From the NCBI RefSeq assembly GCF_041740695.1, contig NZ_JBGSLK010000113.1, forward strand, positions 124,001 to 188,000: a stretch of 64,000 bases of DNA, given 5' to 3'. Positions 9,414 to 17,792 of the stretch are shown in pieces. This stretch comes from Haliscomenobacter sp041740695 (GTDB lineage: Bacteria; Bacteroidota; Bacteroidia; Chitinophagales; Saprospiraceae). A program made the position numbers and the translations under genes. Below the pieces are notes generated by a model. It searched no databases and was not told the DNA's origin. It saw only the letters and a list, made by a program, of their open reading frames with translations. Position 1 is the stretch's first letter; every line of letters starts with the position of its first letter.

Positions 9414-10025
9414 TCAGGGTTTTATAGCGTGTTTCACGAAATCCAAAATTTCAGCTTTCCGCTGGCGCATCATGTCCATGAAGGTGGCATCGTCTACATT
9501 GACCAGGCGTTGGAACAAAGGCCGGGCAATAAAAGGGAAAACCGTCATCGACAATACATTCAAGATCAAATGCACCGGATTAACTGGCCGGATTTTCCCT
9601 TGGTCCGCCTCCTCCATGATTTGCATAAGCAAGGGCATGGGATTGGGGCGGTTGGGTTTTTGCATGATTTCCTCCACAAAGGCATGGGTATTGGTATGCA
9701 ACTCATTGACGATAAAACCGGGCAAATTCGGATTCTCCAGCAATAAGTCGAAATAGGCATCCAAAGCCAATTCTATTTTGTGTTCAAAAGCATCTTCACT
9801 TTCGAAGATGACATTCATGCGGGCCGACATTTTGAGGAAAGCTTCTTCAAAAATGGCTTTGAACAATTTTTCCTTGCTGTTGCCTTTGAAGTAGTATTGC
9901 AAAAGCCCTTTATTGACCCCCGCCCGATCAGCAATTTCCTGGGTGCGGGCGGCAGCATAACCCCTTTGGGTAAATACTTCCTTGGCGGCTTGTACAATCT
10001 TTTCCTCGGTACTCAGTTCTTTCAT
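9414..10025 (-). CDS. TetR-family transcriptional repressor
   Basis: A 203-residue TetR regulator. The N-terminal 50 residues hold the helix-turn-helix (FTQRGYAAARTQEIADRAG followed by KGLLQYYFKG); the rest is the helical ligand-binding and dimerisation domain. As first gene of the efflux operon, and with a palindromic operator 10 bases upstream of its start, it most likely represses itself and the exporter until a substrate binds. The ligand is unknown. Confidence 0.93.
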   Translation of the reverse strand: MKELSTEEKIVQAAKEVFTQRGYAAARTQEIADRAGVNKGLLQYYFKGNSKEKLFKAIFEEAFLKMSARMNVIFESEDAFEHKIELALDAYFDLLLENPNLPGFIVNELHTNTHAFVEEIMQKPNRPNPMPLLMQIMEEADQGKIRPVNPVHLILNVLSMTVFPFIARPLFQRLVNVDDATFMDMMRQRKAEILDFVKHAIKP

Positions 10026-10034
10026 GGGTTGAAT

Positions 10035-10050
10035 TTACCCAAATGGGTAA
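10035..10050. promoter_or_regulatory. Probable TetR operator upstream of the efflux operon
   Basis: Perfect inverted repeat TTACCCA-AA-TGGGTAA located 10 bases before the tetR start codon, where it would overlap the operon promoter or the leader. The same TTACC-N6-GGTAA pattern recurs at 9343-9358. Confidence 0.7.
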
Positions 10051-10108
10051 TTTTAGGCAAAGGTAAATGCTATCGAGATAAAAGTCAAGAGGGTGGAAAA
10101 AAAAAATT

Positions 10109-10145
10109 GTTCCAGGGTTCCAAAGTTCCTAGGTTCCAGGGTTCG
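10109..10145. repeat. GGTTCC word repeat
   Basis: Four copies of the word GTTCC/GGTTCC with small variations. A very similar stretch occurs after the cytochrome gene at 42643-42674. It lies in the 595-base gene-free region 10051-10645. Confidence 0.6.
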
Positions 10146-10200
10146 CTAACCAACTAAATCGCCATTCATTTGAAGTAACAAAATTACTTACAGCAATTGA

Positions 10201-10410
10201 CCAGGCTGCGCGGACCAGCGGCGTAGCCGCGAAACGTCATTAGCAAAGGAATGGAGTAGGATGTTTAAGGTGCGTAGCACCGAAACAAAAAAACACGCGA
10301 GGGGTATAATGCTCGAATAAAAAAGTTGCGGTGCGCTGCACCTTTATTGAACATTTGTGCTTTGGTCCTATTGACGTTGCGCGGCGCTGCCGCTGGTCCG
10401 TTCAGTCTGG
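10201..10410. repeat. Large imperfect inverted repeat with nested mini-hairpins
   Basis: The arms 10201-10286 and 10325-10410 are largely complementary. Each arm contains its own small hairpins: GCGGC-GTA-GCCGC and GGTGC-GTA-GCACC on the left, GGTGC-GCT-GCACC and GCGGC-GCT-GCCGC on the right. The loop is about 38 bases. I see no plausible protein in this region. Confidence 0.7.
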
Positions 10411-10466
10411 GTTGATGCAAGTCTCCATTTGTTGGTTCCTTTTTGTAATAGGAACGAAAAAAATAA

Positions 10467-10588
10467 GCACAAAGAAAAAATAAAGGACACAAAGGCACGA
10501 CGTTGAAAAGCTTTGCTTGTTTTTGACCCAAGCCTCGTCAACATCTAGTCTCTGTGTCCTTTGCGTACTCTATTTTTTCCTCTGTGTT
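10467..10588. repeat. Imperfect inverted repeat of ACAAAG words
   Basis: The left arm (about 10467-10505) carries ACAAAG/GGACACAAAGG words and the right arm (about 10536-10588) their complements (CTGTGTCCTTTGCG). It belongs to the same word family as the hairpin at 17648-17748; both loops contain CGTCAAC or its near complement. No gene is visible from 10411 to 10645. Confidence 0.65.
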
Positions 10589-10645
10589 TAAAAATTGTGT
10601 CGCTCTATGTTTTTATGAAAATTCGAGATGGTTCATGGTTGAAAC

Positions 10646-12904
10646 TCACTCACTCATCGAATAAGGCACATCCCCCTTACCTACGCCCCGTAACGTATTC
10701 GGCTTCGCCCCCATCATCAACTGCAAAGTCCCACCTTGCATGATTTGTTGATGCGTCAAAAAGTTTTTCGTCCAAGGCAGCTGGTTCAGCTTCGCGCTTT
10801 GGATGTAGACGTTTTGCTCCGAATTCCCCACCGCGTCGATGTTGAAGGTTTTGCCATTCTCCAGTTTCAAGGTGATTTTTTGGAAAAGTGGGCTCCCCAT
10901 CGCGTATTGCCCTGCTGCCGGACAAACCGGATAAAAACCGAGCGCAGAAAACACGTACCAGGCTGAAGTTTGGCCATTGTCTTCATCGCCACACAAGCCA
11001 TCCGGGGTGGGTTGGTACATTTTTTTCATGATGTCGCGGGCCCGCATTTGGGCTTTCCAGGGTTGGCCTACCCAATCGTAGAGGTAAACTGCGTGCTGGA
11101 TCGGTTGGTTGCCATGCGCGTATTGCCCCATGCCCATGATCAACATTTCGGTGATTTCGTGGATAGGGAAACCATAGTAGGAAAAATCAAAAGTGGGTGC
11201 GGAACTAAAAATCGAGTCCAGTTTTGCCGCCATTTGAGCCTTGCCGCCCATGGCTCCAGCCAAACCTGAAGGGTCGTGAAAAACCGACCAAGTGTAGTGC
11301 CAGGAAGAACCTTCGGTAAAGGCGTCGCCCCATTTATCGGGCCGGAAGGGTGTTTGCCAGGAGCCATCCTCATTGCGGCCCCGCATGAAGTTGCTGGATT
11401 TGTCAAAAACATTGCGCCAGTTTTGTGCCCGTTTGGCGAAAGTGGCTGCTTCCGGTTTGCCCAGTTTTTGCCCCAACTGCCAAATGCAATAATCAGCGTA
11501 GGCATATTCCAGGGTGCGGGCTGCATTTTCGTTGATACCCACATTGTAGGGCACGTAACCCAGGCGGTTGTAGTACTCGGCACCCATTCGCCCTACGGAA
11601 GAATAGGGCCCCACTCCCTGGCTGTTTTTGACCATGGCCTCGTACAAGAGATTGATGTCGTAGCCGCGAATGCCTTTGAGCCAGGCTTCGGTGATCAGGG
11701 AGGCGGAATTGGAACCAATCATACAATCGCGGTGCCCCGGGCTGGCCCATTCCGGCAACCAACCACTTTCTTTGTAGGTATTGACCAAACCCTCCATGAT
11801 CTGGCGGTCCAGTTCGGGAAAAAGCACTGAAAACAGTGGGAAAACCGCCCGGAAGGTATCCCAAAAACCATTGTCGGTAAACATGTACCCGGGTAAAACC
11901 TGCCCATTGTAGGGGCTGTAATGCACCATTTGCCCTTTGGCATCGTATTCAAAAAACTTGCGGGGGAACAACATGACCCGGTATAGGGCGGTGTAAAAAT
12001 TCATTTTATCCGTTTCCAAGCCGCCTTGTACCTGGATCCGGGCGAAGATTCTTTCCCAGGTTTGCCGGGCTTTTTCGCGGGTAGCGTCAAAGGCGTCGCT
12101 GCCGATTTCCCGTTGGAGGTTCAATTCGGCTTGTTCGTGGCTGATGAAAGAGGAGGCAAGTTTAACCCCAACCTGACGAACGCCGGGCTTGAAGTGAACC
12201 ACTGCCCCAACGTGTTTGCCTTCCACACTTGCATCTTTCAGCACAATGGTATCACTAAAAGTGCTAAAACCTTCAAAATCCTGGTCAAAAACGGCTACGA
12301 GATAGTTGCGGAAATTATCCGGCACTTTTCCGTGGTGGTTTTGGGCGTAACCGATGATTTTGCGCTCCGCCGGAATGATTTTGACCATGCTGCCTTTGTC
12401 AAAAGCATCGAGCAACACACATTTTGGCCCATCCTGCCCCCAGCGGAAACGCATTTGGGCCGCCCGTTCGGTGGGTGTGATTTCAGCCCAGCAATCGTAA
12501 TCCGCCAGATAGACCTGATAGTAGTGGGCCATGGCGGTTTCAGTTTTGTGGGAATACCAGGAGCCGCGCTTTTTATCGCGGACTTCCGGGGATTTACCCG
12601 TCATGGGCAGCAGTGAAAATGCACCGTAATCGTTGATCCAGGGCGAAGGCTGGTGGGTTTGTTTGAAACCCCTGATTTTATTGGCGTCGTAGGCGTATTG
12701 CCAGCCGTCGCCATTGGGCGCAGTTTGGGGCGTCCAGAAGTTCATGCCCCAGGGCAGCGCAATCGCAGGATAGGTATTGCCCGTGGATAAACTAAAGTCA
12801 GAGTCAGTCCCGACGAGTGGATTGACGTAGCGTAGCAAGTTCTGTGCATTGTTTTTTTGGCAAAAAAACAAGACAGCAGTCAGCAGGAGAAGGATCTTTT
12901 TCAT
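10646..12904 (-). CDS. GH92 family glycoside hydrolase (alpha-mannosidase-like), secreted
   Basis: A 752-residue protein starting at ATG 12904 with a clear signal peptide (MKKILLLLTAVLFFC..NAQ). The earlier in-frame ATG (12949) would overlap the upstream oxidase gene and spoil the signal. The body matches glycoside hydrolase family 92: an N-terminal beta-sandwich opening YVNPLVGTDSDF, an (alpha/alpha)6 barrel, and the hallmark GDEDNGQTSAWYVFSALG region, which in the family carries a catalytic acid pair near the calcium-dependent active site. GH92 enzymes are exo-alpha-mannosidases that trim N-glycans or yeast mannan. The exact linkage cannot be read from sequence. The gene follows the amine oxidase gene by 25 bases. 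Confidence 0.92.
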   Translation of the reverse strand: MKKILLLLTAVLFFCQKNNAQNLLRYVNPLVGTDSDFSLSTGNTYPAIALPWGMNFWTPQTAPNGDGWQYAYDANKIRGFKQTHQPSPWINDYGAFSLLPMTGKSPEVRDKKRGSWYSHKTETAMAHYYQVYLADYDCWAEITPTERAAQMRFRWGQDGPKCVLLDAFDKGSMVKIIPAERKIIGYAQNHHGKVPDNFRNYLVAVFDQDFEGFSTFSDTIVLKDASVEGKHVGAVVHFKPGVRQVGVKLASSFISHEQAELNLQREIGSDAFDATREKARQTWERIFARIQVQGGLETDKMNFYTALYRVMLFPRKFFEYDAKGQMVHYSPYNGQVLPGYMFTDNGFWDTFRAVFPLFSVLFPELDRQIMEGLVNTYKESGWLPEWASPGHRDCMIGSNSASLITEAWLKGIRGYDINLLYEAMVKNSQGVGPYSSVGRMGAEYYNRLGYVPYNVGINENAARTLEYAYADYCIWQLGQKLGKPEAATFAKRAQNWRNVFDKSSNFMRGRNEDGSWQTPFRPDKWGDAFTEGSSWHYTWSVFHDPSGLAGAMGGKAQMAAKLDSIFSSAPTFDFSYYGFPIHEITEMLIMGMGQYAHGNQPIQHAVYLYDWVGQPWKAQMRARDIMKKMYQPTPDGLCGDEDNGQTSAWYVFSALGFYPVCPAAGQYAMGSPLFQKITLKLENGKTFNIDAVGNSEQNVYIQSAKLNQLPWTKNFLTHQQIMQGGTLQLMMGAKPNTLRGVGKGDVPYSMSE

Positions 12905-12929
12905 GTATGTAGATTGGTAAGTTGAAAAA

Positions 12930-14117
12930 TTAAAAAAAGCGACTGGCATTTAAAAAGCCAATCGGCAGTGCAGTTGTGCCTTTGCTACTCAAATCCGCCA
13001 GAATTTCGCCCACCACCGAAGCAAATTTAAAGCCGTGCCCGCTAAAGCCAGTTGCGATCACCACATCCTGATCAAAGCCCGGTAAAAAGTCGATCACAAA
13101 ATTTTCATCCGGCGTGTAGGTGTACAAGCAGGTTTTGAGCACATGGGTAGATTGATAACTTTCTGGAAAAAAACGCATCAACGCATCAATGATCAGCTGT
13201 TCCTCCGCCTTGCTTACCGTACGTTCTACCTGATCTGGATCGCTCACCTGACCAGGCACGTGGTAACCCGCTTTGAATCCAATTGGCCCATTGAATTGCC
13301 CAACTGGCATGATTGGGAAACCATATAAAATCCCCGGATTGACTTCATCCACGATCATCCAGCAAGGCAATTGGCCTAGTTCAAATGGTTGTGGATTTTT
13401 AGGAATCACCCAGGCCAACACCTGGCGGGTGACTTGCAATTTGGGCTTGAGTTGAGGGATAAAATAGCCTGCCCAAGGCCCGGCCGTAATGACCAATTTG
13501 GCCGCATGATAAGTTCCTTTATCACTAATTACCGTGACTCCGCCTCCCGGATTTTTTTTCCAGCTCAAGACCTTTTCCTGGGTGTTGATGATGGCACCAT
13601 GTTTGATGGCCTGATCGGTGTACAATAAGATGGCCCGTTCGGGCGGTAGGAAGCCTGCACCGGGTTCCAGTAGCCCTTCGTAATGGTTGGGTACTGTAAT
13701 CTGAGGAAATCTATTTTGGTTATGTTCTTGATTTAGTACCTCAATTGGCACATTATAGGTTTTTGCAGACAATTTCACTCCCTGCATCATGTCGTCTTCA
13801 GGAGGGCCATAATACAGCAGTCCCGTTTCATGGTAAAGAGTTGTATCTGTCAAAACCTCCAACTCCTGCCAATTTTGATAAGCGCGTTCCAATAGGGGCA
13901 CATAATCTGGGTGCTCAAAATAGGCTTTGCGGATGATCCGACTTTGCCCGGCGTGCGAGCCTTGGTCATGAGGAATGCTGAATTGTTCCAACCCCAAAAC
14001 TTTTAAGCCGCGCCTGGCCAAATGAAAACAAGTGGCTGATCCCATCGAACCTACTCCGAGCACAATGACATCGAAGGAGTTGTGCTTTGAGTTCGTGCCT
14101 GTAGTTTGTACATCCAT
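12930..14117 (-). CDS. FAD-dependent N-methyl amino acid oxidase (MSOX/MTOX family)
   Basis: A flavoprotein of the monomeric sarcosine oxidase / N-methyltryptophan oxidase family, 395 residues from ATG 14117. The dinucleotide-binding motif is VLGVGSMGSATCFHLARRG; a Cys in LKTCLYTYTPDENFVID aligns with the Cys that binds FAD covalently in MSOX, and ATGFSGHGFKF is the conserved C-terminal FAD motif. The enzyme oxidises a secondary amine, giving formaldehyde and hydrogen peroxide. An upstream ATG at 14156 lies inside a 104-base inverted repeat and adds 13 residues unlike the family, so I take the later one. Substrate is unproven; the link to GH92 is only by position. Confidence 0.85.
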   Translation of the reverse strand: MDVQTTGTNSKHNSFDVIVLGVGSMGSATCFHLARRGLKVLGLEQFSIPHDQGSHAGQSRIIRKAYFEHPDYVPLLERAYQNWQELEVLTDTTLYHETGLLYYGPPEDDMMQGVKLSAKTYNVPIEVLNQEHNQNRFPQITVPNHYEGLLEPGAGFLPPERAILLYTDQAIKHGAIINTQEKVLSWKKNPGGGVTVISDKGTYHAAKLVITAGPWAGYFIPQLKPKLQVTRQVLAWVIPKNPQPFELGQLPCWMIVDEVNPGILYGFPIMPVGQFNGPIGFKAGYHVPGQVSDPDQVERTVSKAEEQLIIDALMRFFPESYQSTHVLKTCLYTYTPDENFVIDFLPGFDQDVVIATGFSGHGFKFASVVGEILADLSSKGTTALPIGFLNASRFF

Positions 14118-14141
14118 AACGACACAATCTGAATTTTTTCC

Positions 14142-14245
14142 CACACTACTGGACATTTTGCTCGGAGGACATGAATAGCCCCAGGCTTCAGCCTGGGGCT
14201 ATTCATGTCCTCCGCTTCCAATAAACAAAAATGTCCAGTAGTGTG
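14142..14245. mobile_element. MITE-like 104-bp palindromic element
   Basis: Outer arms of 18 bases (14142-14159 and 14228-14245, CACACTACTGGACATTTT and complement) flank an inner perfect hairpin with 24-base arms (14164-14187 and 14190-14213) and a 2-base loop. It encodes nothing. It lies between the divergent oxidase and secreted-protein genes. The nested terminal repeats suggest a miniature element, but no target duplication is clear. From 14246 to 14410 I see only two weak hairpins (14290-14306; 14342-14379). Confidence 0.6.
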
Positions 14246-14410
14246 ATTTTTGCCTTAATTTTTGGCTGAGTAAATGTAGAAGGAAAAAATCACCTATTCA
14301 GGTGAGGCGTGTCCCTTTTTTCTCCTGCAACTTTGTGGGGTATTCAATCAAATGCTCAAACAGTTGCTCAAGATTGAATCAAATTAATTGAATCTCAAAA
14401 TCCTATTACA

Positions 14411-14743
14411 ATGAAAAAAGTATTGTTTTTGCTCGGATTGTTCACCTTGTGTGCAACGGTAACTTTTGCTCAAGAGCGTACTAGAGCCAAAGCCAAAACC
14501 GCAAAACCTTCTGGTTGGAGGGATGACTCCTTGTTGTGGGTCAAAAAACCAGTTGGCAATGCTACCATCAAGAGCCCTCGTGATGCGGCTAGTGGCCAAA
14601 CTGGAGGTCAGCCCAAGCAAGACAAACTGGGTAATTTTGAAATTCAGGATGTAAAAGCACCTGAAAACAATACCCGTGAGGCTGGAAGTGGTCAGGCAAC
14701 AGGAAGAAGAGTACACAAACCTGTTCGCCGGAAGCCTAACTAA
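14411..14743 (+). CDS. Small basic secreted protein of unknown function
   Basis: A 110-residue protein with a signal peptide (MKKVLFLLGLFTLCATVTFAQ). The mature part is very rich in Lys, Arg, Gly, Gln and Asn, with no domain I recognise, and ends RRVHKPVRRKPN. It is likely disordered and positively charged. The upstream leader contains an inverted repeat (ATTCAATC at 14342-14349 and its complement at 14372-14379), and a strong hairpin follows the stop, so it may be a single-gene transcript. Secretion to the periplasm or beyond is inferred from the signal. Confidence 0.75.
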   Translation: MKKVLFLLGLFTLCATVTFAQERTRAKAKTAKPSGWRDDSLLWVKKPVGNATIKSPRDAASGQTGGQPKQDKLGNFEIQDVKAPENNTREAGSGQATGRRVHKPVRRKPN

Positions 14744-14765
14744 TTTGGAGTAAATCCGTCTTGAC

Positions 14766-14817
14766 AATGCTAAAAGTTGCACAAAGGAGGACATTTCGTG
14801 CAACTTTTAGCATTTTT
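14766..14817 (+). terminator. Hairpin terminator after the small secreted protein
   Basis: Perfect 17-base arms (14766-14782 and 14798-14814) with a 15-base loop, ending in a short T run. It lies 22 bases after the stop at 14743 and before the BNR protein, so it may end the first transcript or act as leader for the second. Confidence 0.6.
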
Positions 14818-14890
14818 AGGTAGTTGGGCGATACACAGATGCGGTTATTACAAGATTCCTTATTTTGGGGCAAAGAGCAAAACCGTACCT

Positions 14891-17596
14891 ATGCAACGTC
14901 TATTTACCTGCACCTTTCTTTTCTTTGGGGTCCTGATTTCCCTTTTTGGCCAAAACCAATTATCCACCGAGCTATTGTCCAAACTGCAATACCGCAACAT
15001 CGGCCCCTTCCGGCCCGGCTGCTGGATCGTGGATATTGCGGTGCCTGAACAGCCTCAAAACGAACACCTTTACACCATTTATCTGGCCACGCGCAATGCT
15101 GGCTTGTACAAATCTACCAACAACGGCACGACCTGGACCTCGGTATTCAACCATCCCGACGTACATTCCCTCGGGGCAGTAGCTGTTGCACCTTCCAATG
15201 CCAATGTCATTTACTTGGGCACTGGCGATTCGTACTACGCCCGCAGTTCCTACAGCGGCAATGGGCTGCATAAAAGTATCGACGGCGGCAAAACCTGGAT
15301 CCATTGTGGTTTGCCCGAAAGCCAGCACATCGGCAAAATTTTGGTACATCCCAAAGACCCCAATACGGTTTATGTCGCCGCCATGGGGCACTTGTTTGGT
15401 CCCAACCCCGAGCGTGGCGTTTTTAAAAGCAGCGATGGAGGCAAAACCTGGCAAAAGGCCCTCTTCATCAGCGACAATACCGGGGTAGTGGATATGGCTA
15501 TGGACGTCACCAATCCCAACGTCATTTATGCCGCCGCTTACGAAAAGTACCGCTATCCCTGGACCCTGATCACCGGAGGCAAGGAAAGTGGGATTTACAA
15601 AAGTGTTGATGCCGGGAAAAGTTGGAAAAAACTCAGCCAGGGTTTACCCACCGGGGACTTGGGCCGCATTGGCCTGGACGTATGCCGCAACAAACCCAAT
15701 GTGGTGTACGCGGTGATTGAAAATGTGAACCTGCGCGATCCTTTCTCGGCTGAAATCAAAGCGGACAAGGACGCTGGACGTGAACCTCAAAAACGGGAAA
15801 TCGGTGGCGAAGTGTACCGCAGCGATGATGCAGGGGCGACCTGGCGCAAAACCAATCGCGCCGAAGACAATGTAGGTGGAAAAGCTGCCTATTCTTTCAA
15901 TACGCTTCGCGTCGACCCCCAAGATCCGCAAAAAGTCTACGTGACCGGTTTGAACCTCCAGCACAGCTACGATGGAGGCAAAAGCTGGAAAGGCATCGAA
16001 TGGACCGATACCACTAAAATTTTCCGCGAAGCTTTTGGCGATGTCCGTACCCTGTACATCGATCCCTTTAATCCTCAACGCATGCTCTTGGGCAGCGACG
16101 GCGGTCTGCAACTCAGCTACGATGGGGGCAAAACCTGCGATTATTACGACAACATCCCCGGCGGAGAAATTTATGCCATCGGCGTGGACATGGAAGAACC
16201 TTACAATATTTATGCCGGGCTGCAAGACCACGACTCCTGGAAAGGCCCCAGCAATGCCTGGTCGGGCGAAATTACCCTCGAAAACTGGGTGCCCGTTGGT
16301 GGCGGCGATGGCATGTACAACCAGATCGACCCCAGTAACAATCGCTGGGTGTACAACGAAGAGCAGTTTGGCAACCACATCCGGGTCGATCAATGGACGG
16401 GCGCCCGCAAAAACATCGCTCCTCGCCGCCCGGTCAGCCAAAAACCTTACCGCTGGAACTGGTCACCGCCCATTCGACTTTCCCCTCATAATCCATCAAT
16501 CATTTATACCGGAGCTGAAGTATTGCTGCGTTCCCTGGATCGGGGCGACAGCTGGGAGGAAATCAGTCCCGACTTGACCACCAACCATCCACACCGCATC
16601 AATGGCAAGGGCAATATCCAGTTTTGTACCATCACCACCATTGCTGAATCGCCACTGCAAGCAGGCGTCATTTGGGTAGGCACCGACGATGGGCGGGTTT
16701 GGGTGACCAAAGACCACGGCAAAACCTGGGTAGAAAGTACGGCAGCTCTGATTGACCTCGGTGGCCCCAAAGAATTGTGGGTGAGCCGGGTATTTGCTTC
16801 GGCCCATCGCCCCGGTACAGCCTATGTGACCAAAACTGGTTTTCGGGTCGATGATTTTAAACCTTACGTGTTCAAAACGAACGATTTTGGTGTGACCTGG
16901 ACCCGAATTACCCAAGGTTTGCCCGATAAACCAGTCAACGTCATTTACGAAGACCCTAAAAATCCGGCTTTGCTTTATGTAGGCAATGATAAAGGTGTTT
17001 ATGTTTCCATGAATGGCGGTGAAAACTGGCAACATTTTCAAAGTAACATGCCACCGAGCGTCCCCGTACACGACCTGTTGATCCACCCACGTGAAAACGA
17101 CCTGGTGGTAGGCACGTATGGCCGCGGGGTCTTTGTGGCCGACATCAGTCCGCTGCAAGAATGGAAGCCGGAACTGGACAAAACCAATTTCCATTTGTTT
17201 GACCTTGAACCCAAAGCCCTACGTTTGGAAGGTGCCCAGTTAGCGAATTACCACTTGTATGGGAATCGCCACATTCGCACGCCAAATGAACCGAATGGGC
17301 TCTGCATCCGCTATTACACCCGCAATGCCACTGATTCAACACAAGTGAGCATCAAAGACATCAACGGCAATGTGGTGCGGACTTGGAAGGTGTTGCCCAA
17401 AATGGGGCTGAATGAAATCGTCTGGAATTTTCGGGCAGCAGGAGCGGGTGGCAGACGCCGTGCAGCAGAGAATCCTGTAGCTCCCGGTGACTATGCCGTC
17501 ATCGTGGAGCAAGCTGGGCAAAAGCAGCAGAAGATTGGGAAGTTCACCAAGGTGTTAGGATGGAAAATTGGGGCAACGACGATGGAAAAGGAATAA
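14891..17596 (+). CDS. Secreted BNR-repeat / sortilin (VPS10)-like beta-propeller protein
   Basis: A 901-residue secreted protein; ATG 14891 gives a clean signal peptide (MQRLFTCTFLFFGVLISLFGQ), and the in-frame extension upstream overlaps a hairpin. I count eleven BNR/Asp-box motifs of the form SxDxGxTW (for example KSIDGGKTW, KSSDGGKTW, KSVDAGKSW, SMNGGENW) spread over residues 70-760, which form one or two beta-propellers. The last 130 residues look like an Ig-like FlgD-type domain (MGLNEIVWNFRA). No type IX sorting domain is visible. The family is abundant in Bacteroidota and often called glycosyl hydrolase, but no catalytic residues support hydrolysis here; binding is as likely. Confidence 0.85.
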   Translation: MQRLFTCTFLFFGVLISLFGQNQLSTELLSKLQYRNIGPFRPGCWIVDIAVPEQPQNEHLYTIYLATRNAGLYKSTNNGTTWTSVFNHPDVHSLGAVAVAPSNANVIYLGTGDSYYARSSYSGNGLHKSIDGGKTWIHCGLPESQHIGKILVHPKDPNTVYVAAMGHLFGPNPERGVFKSSDGGKTWQKALFISDNTGVVDMAMDVTNPNVIYAAAYEKYRYPWTLITGGKESGIYKSVDAGKSWKKLSQGLPTGDLGRIGLDVCRNKPNVVYAVIENVNLRDPFSAEIKADKDAGREPQKREIGGEVYRSDDAGATWRKTNRAEDNVGGKAAYSFNTLRVDPQDPQKVYVTGLNLQHSYDGGKSWKGIEWTDTTKIFREAFGDVRTLYIDPFNPQRMLLGSDGGLQLSYDGGKTCDYYDNIPGGEIYAIGVDMEEPYNIYAGLQDHDSWKGPSNAWSGEITLENWVPVGGGDGMYNQIDPSNNRWVYNEEQFGNHIRVDQWTGARKNIAPRRPVSQKPYRWNWSPPIRLSPHNPSIIYTGAEVLLRSLDRGDSWEEISPDLTTNHPHRINGKGNIQFCTITTIAESPLQAGVIWVGTDDGRVWVTKDHGKTWVESTAALIDLGGPKELWVSRVFASAHRPGTAYVTKTGFRVDDFKPYVFKTNDFGVTWTRITQGLPDKPVNVIYEDPKNPALLYVGNDKGVYVSMNGGENWQHFQSNMPPSVPVHDLLIHPRENDLVVGTYGRGVFVADISPLQEWKPELDKTNFHLFDLEPKALRLEGAQLANYHLYGNRHIRTPNEPNGLCIRYYTRNATDSTQVSIKDINGNVVRTWKVLPKMGLNEIVWNFRAAGAGGRRRAAENPVAPGDYAVIVEQAGQKQQKIGKFTKVLGWKIGATTMEKE

Positions 17597-17647
17597 GTCA
17601 AGGGAGTGGGATCGAACATCCAAAAGTGACCCAAAGCAGCATTTTTT

Positions 17648-17748
17648 TTTCACAAAGAAACCACAAAGGAGCACAAAGGACACAAAGCGAAGCGTCGTCA
17701 ACGTCTAACTTTGTGCCCTTTGTGTCCCTTTGTGGTTTCTTTGTGAAA
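17648..17748. repeat. Long CACAAAG-word hairpin between convergent genes
   Basis: Two 40-base arms (17648-17687 and 17709-17748) are complementary at 37 of 40 positions. Each consists of repeated CACAAAG words. The 21-base loop contains CGTCGTCAACGT. Its position between convergent genes would let it act as a two-way terminator, though no T tail is evident. Confidence 0.8.
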
Positions 17749-17792
17749 ATATGCCGCTTTGGTATTTTTTATAAAAAAAACTTTGTGTCACT

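Noticed and set aside
10265..10531. 88-codon minus-strand frame in the 10-kb intergenic region
   Set aside because: It runs through two inverted repeats and has no start context or domain; treated as non-coding.
15644..16441. 265-codon minus-strand frame inside the BNR protein gene
   Set aside because: Antisense to a well-supported repeat protein; composition is that of a shadow frame.
17641..17760. Ordinary rho-independent terminator
   Set aside because: The hairpin has no T run on either side and arms far longer than usual; listed as a repeat, though it may still end transcription.
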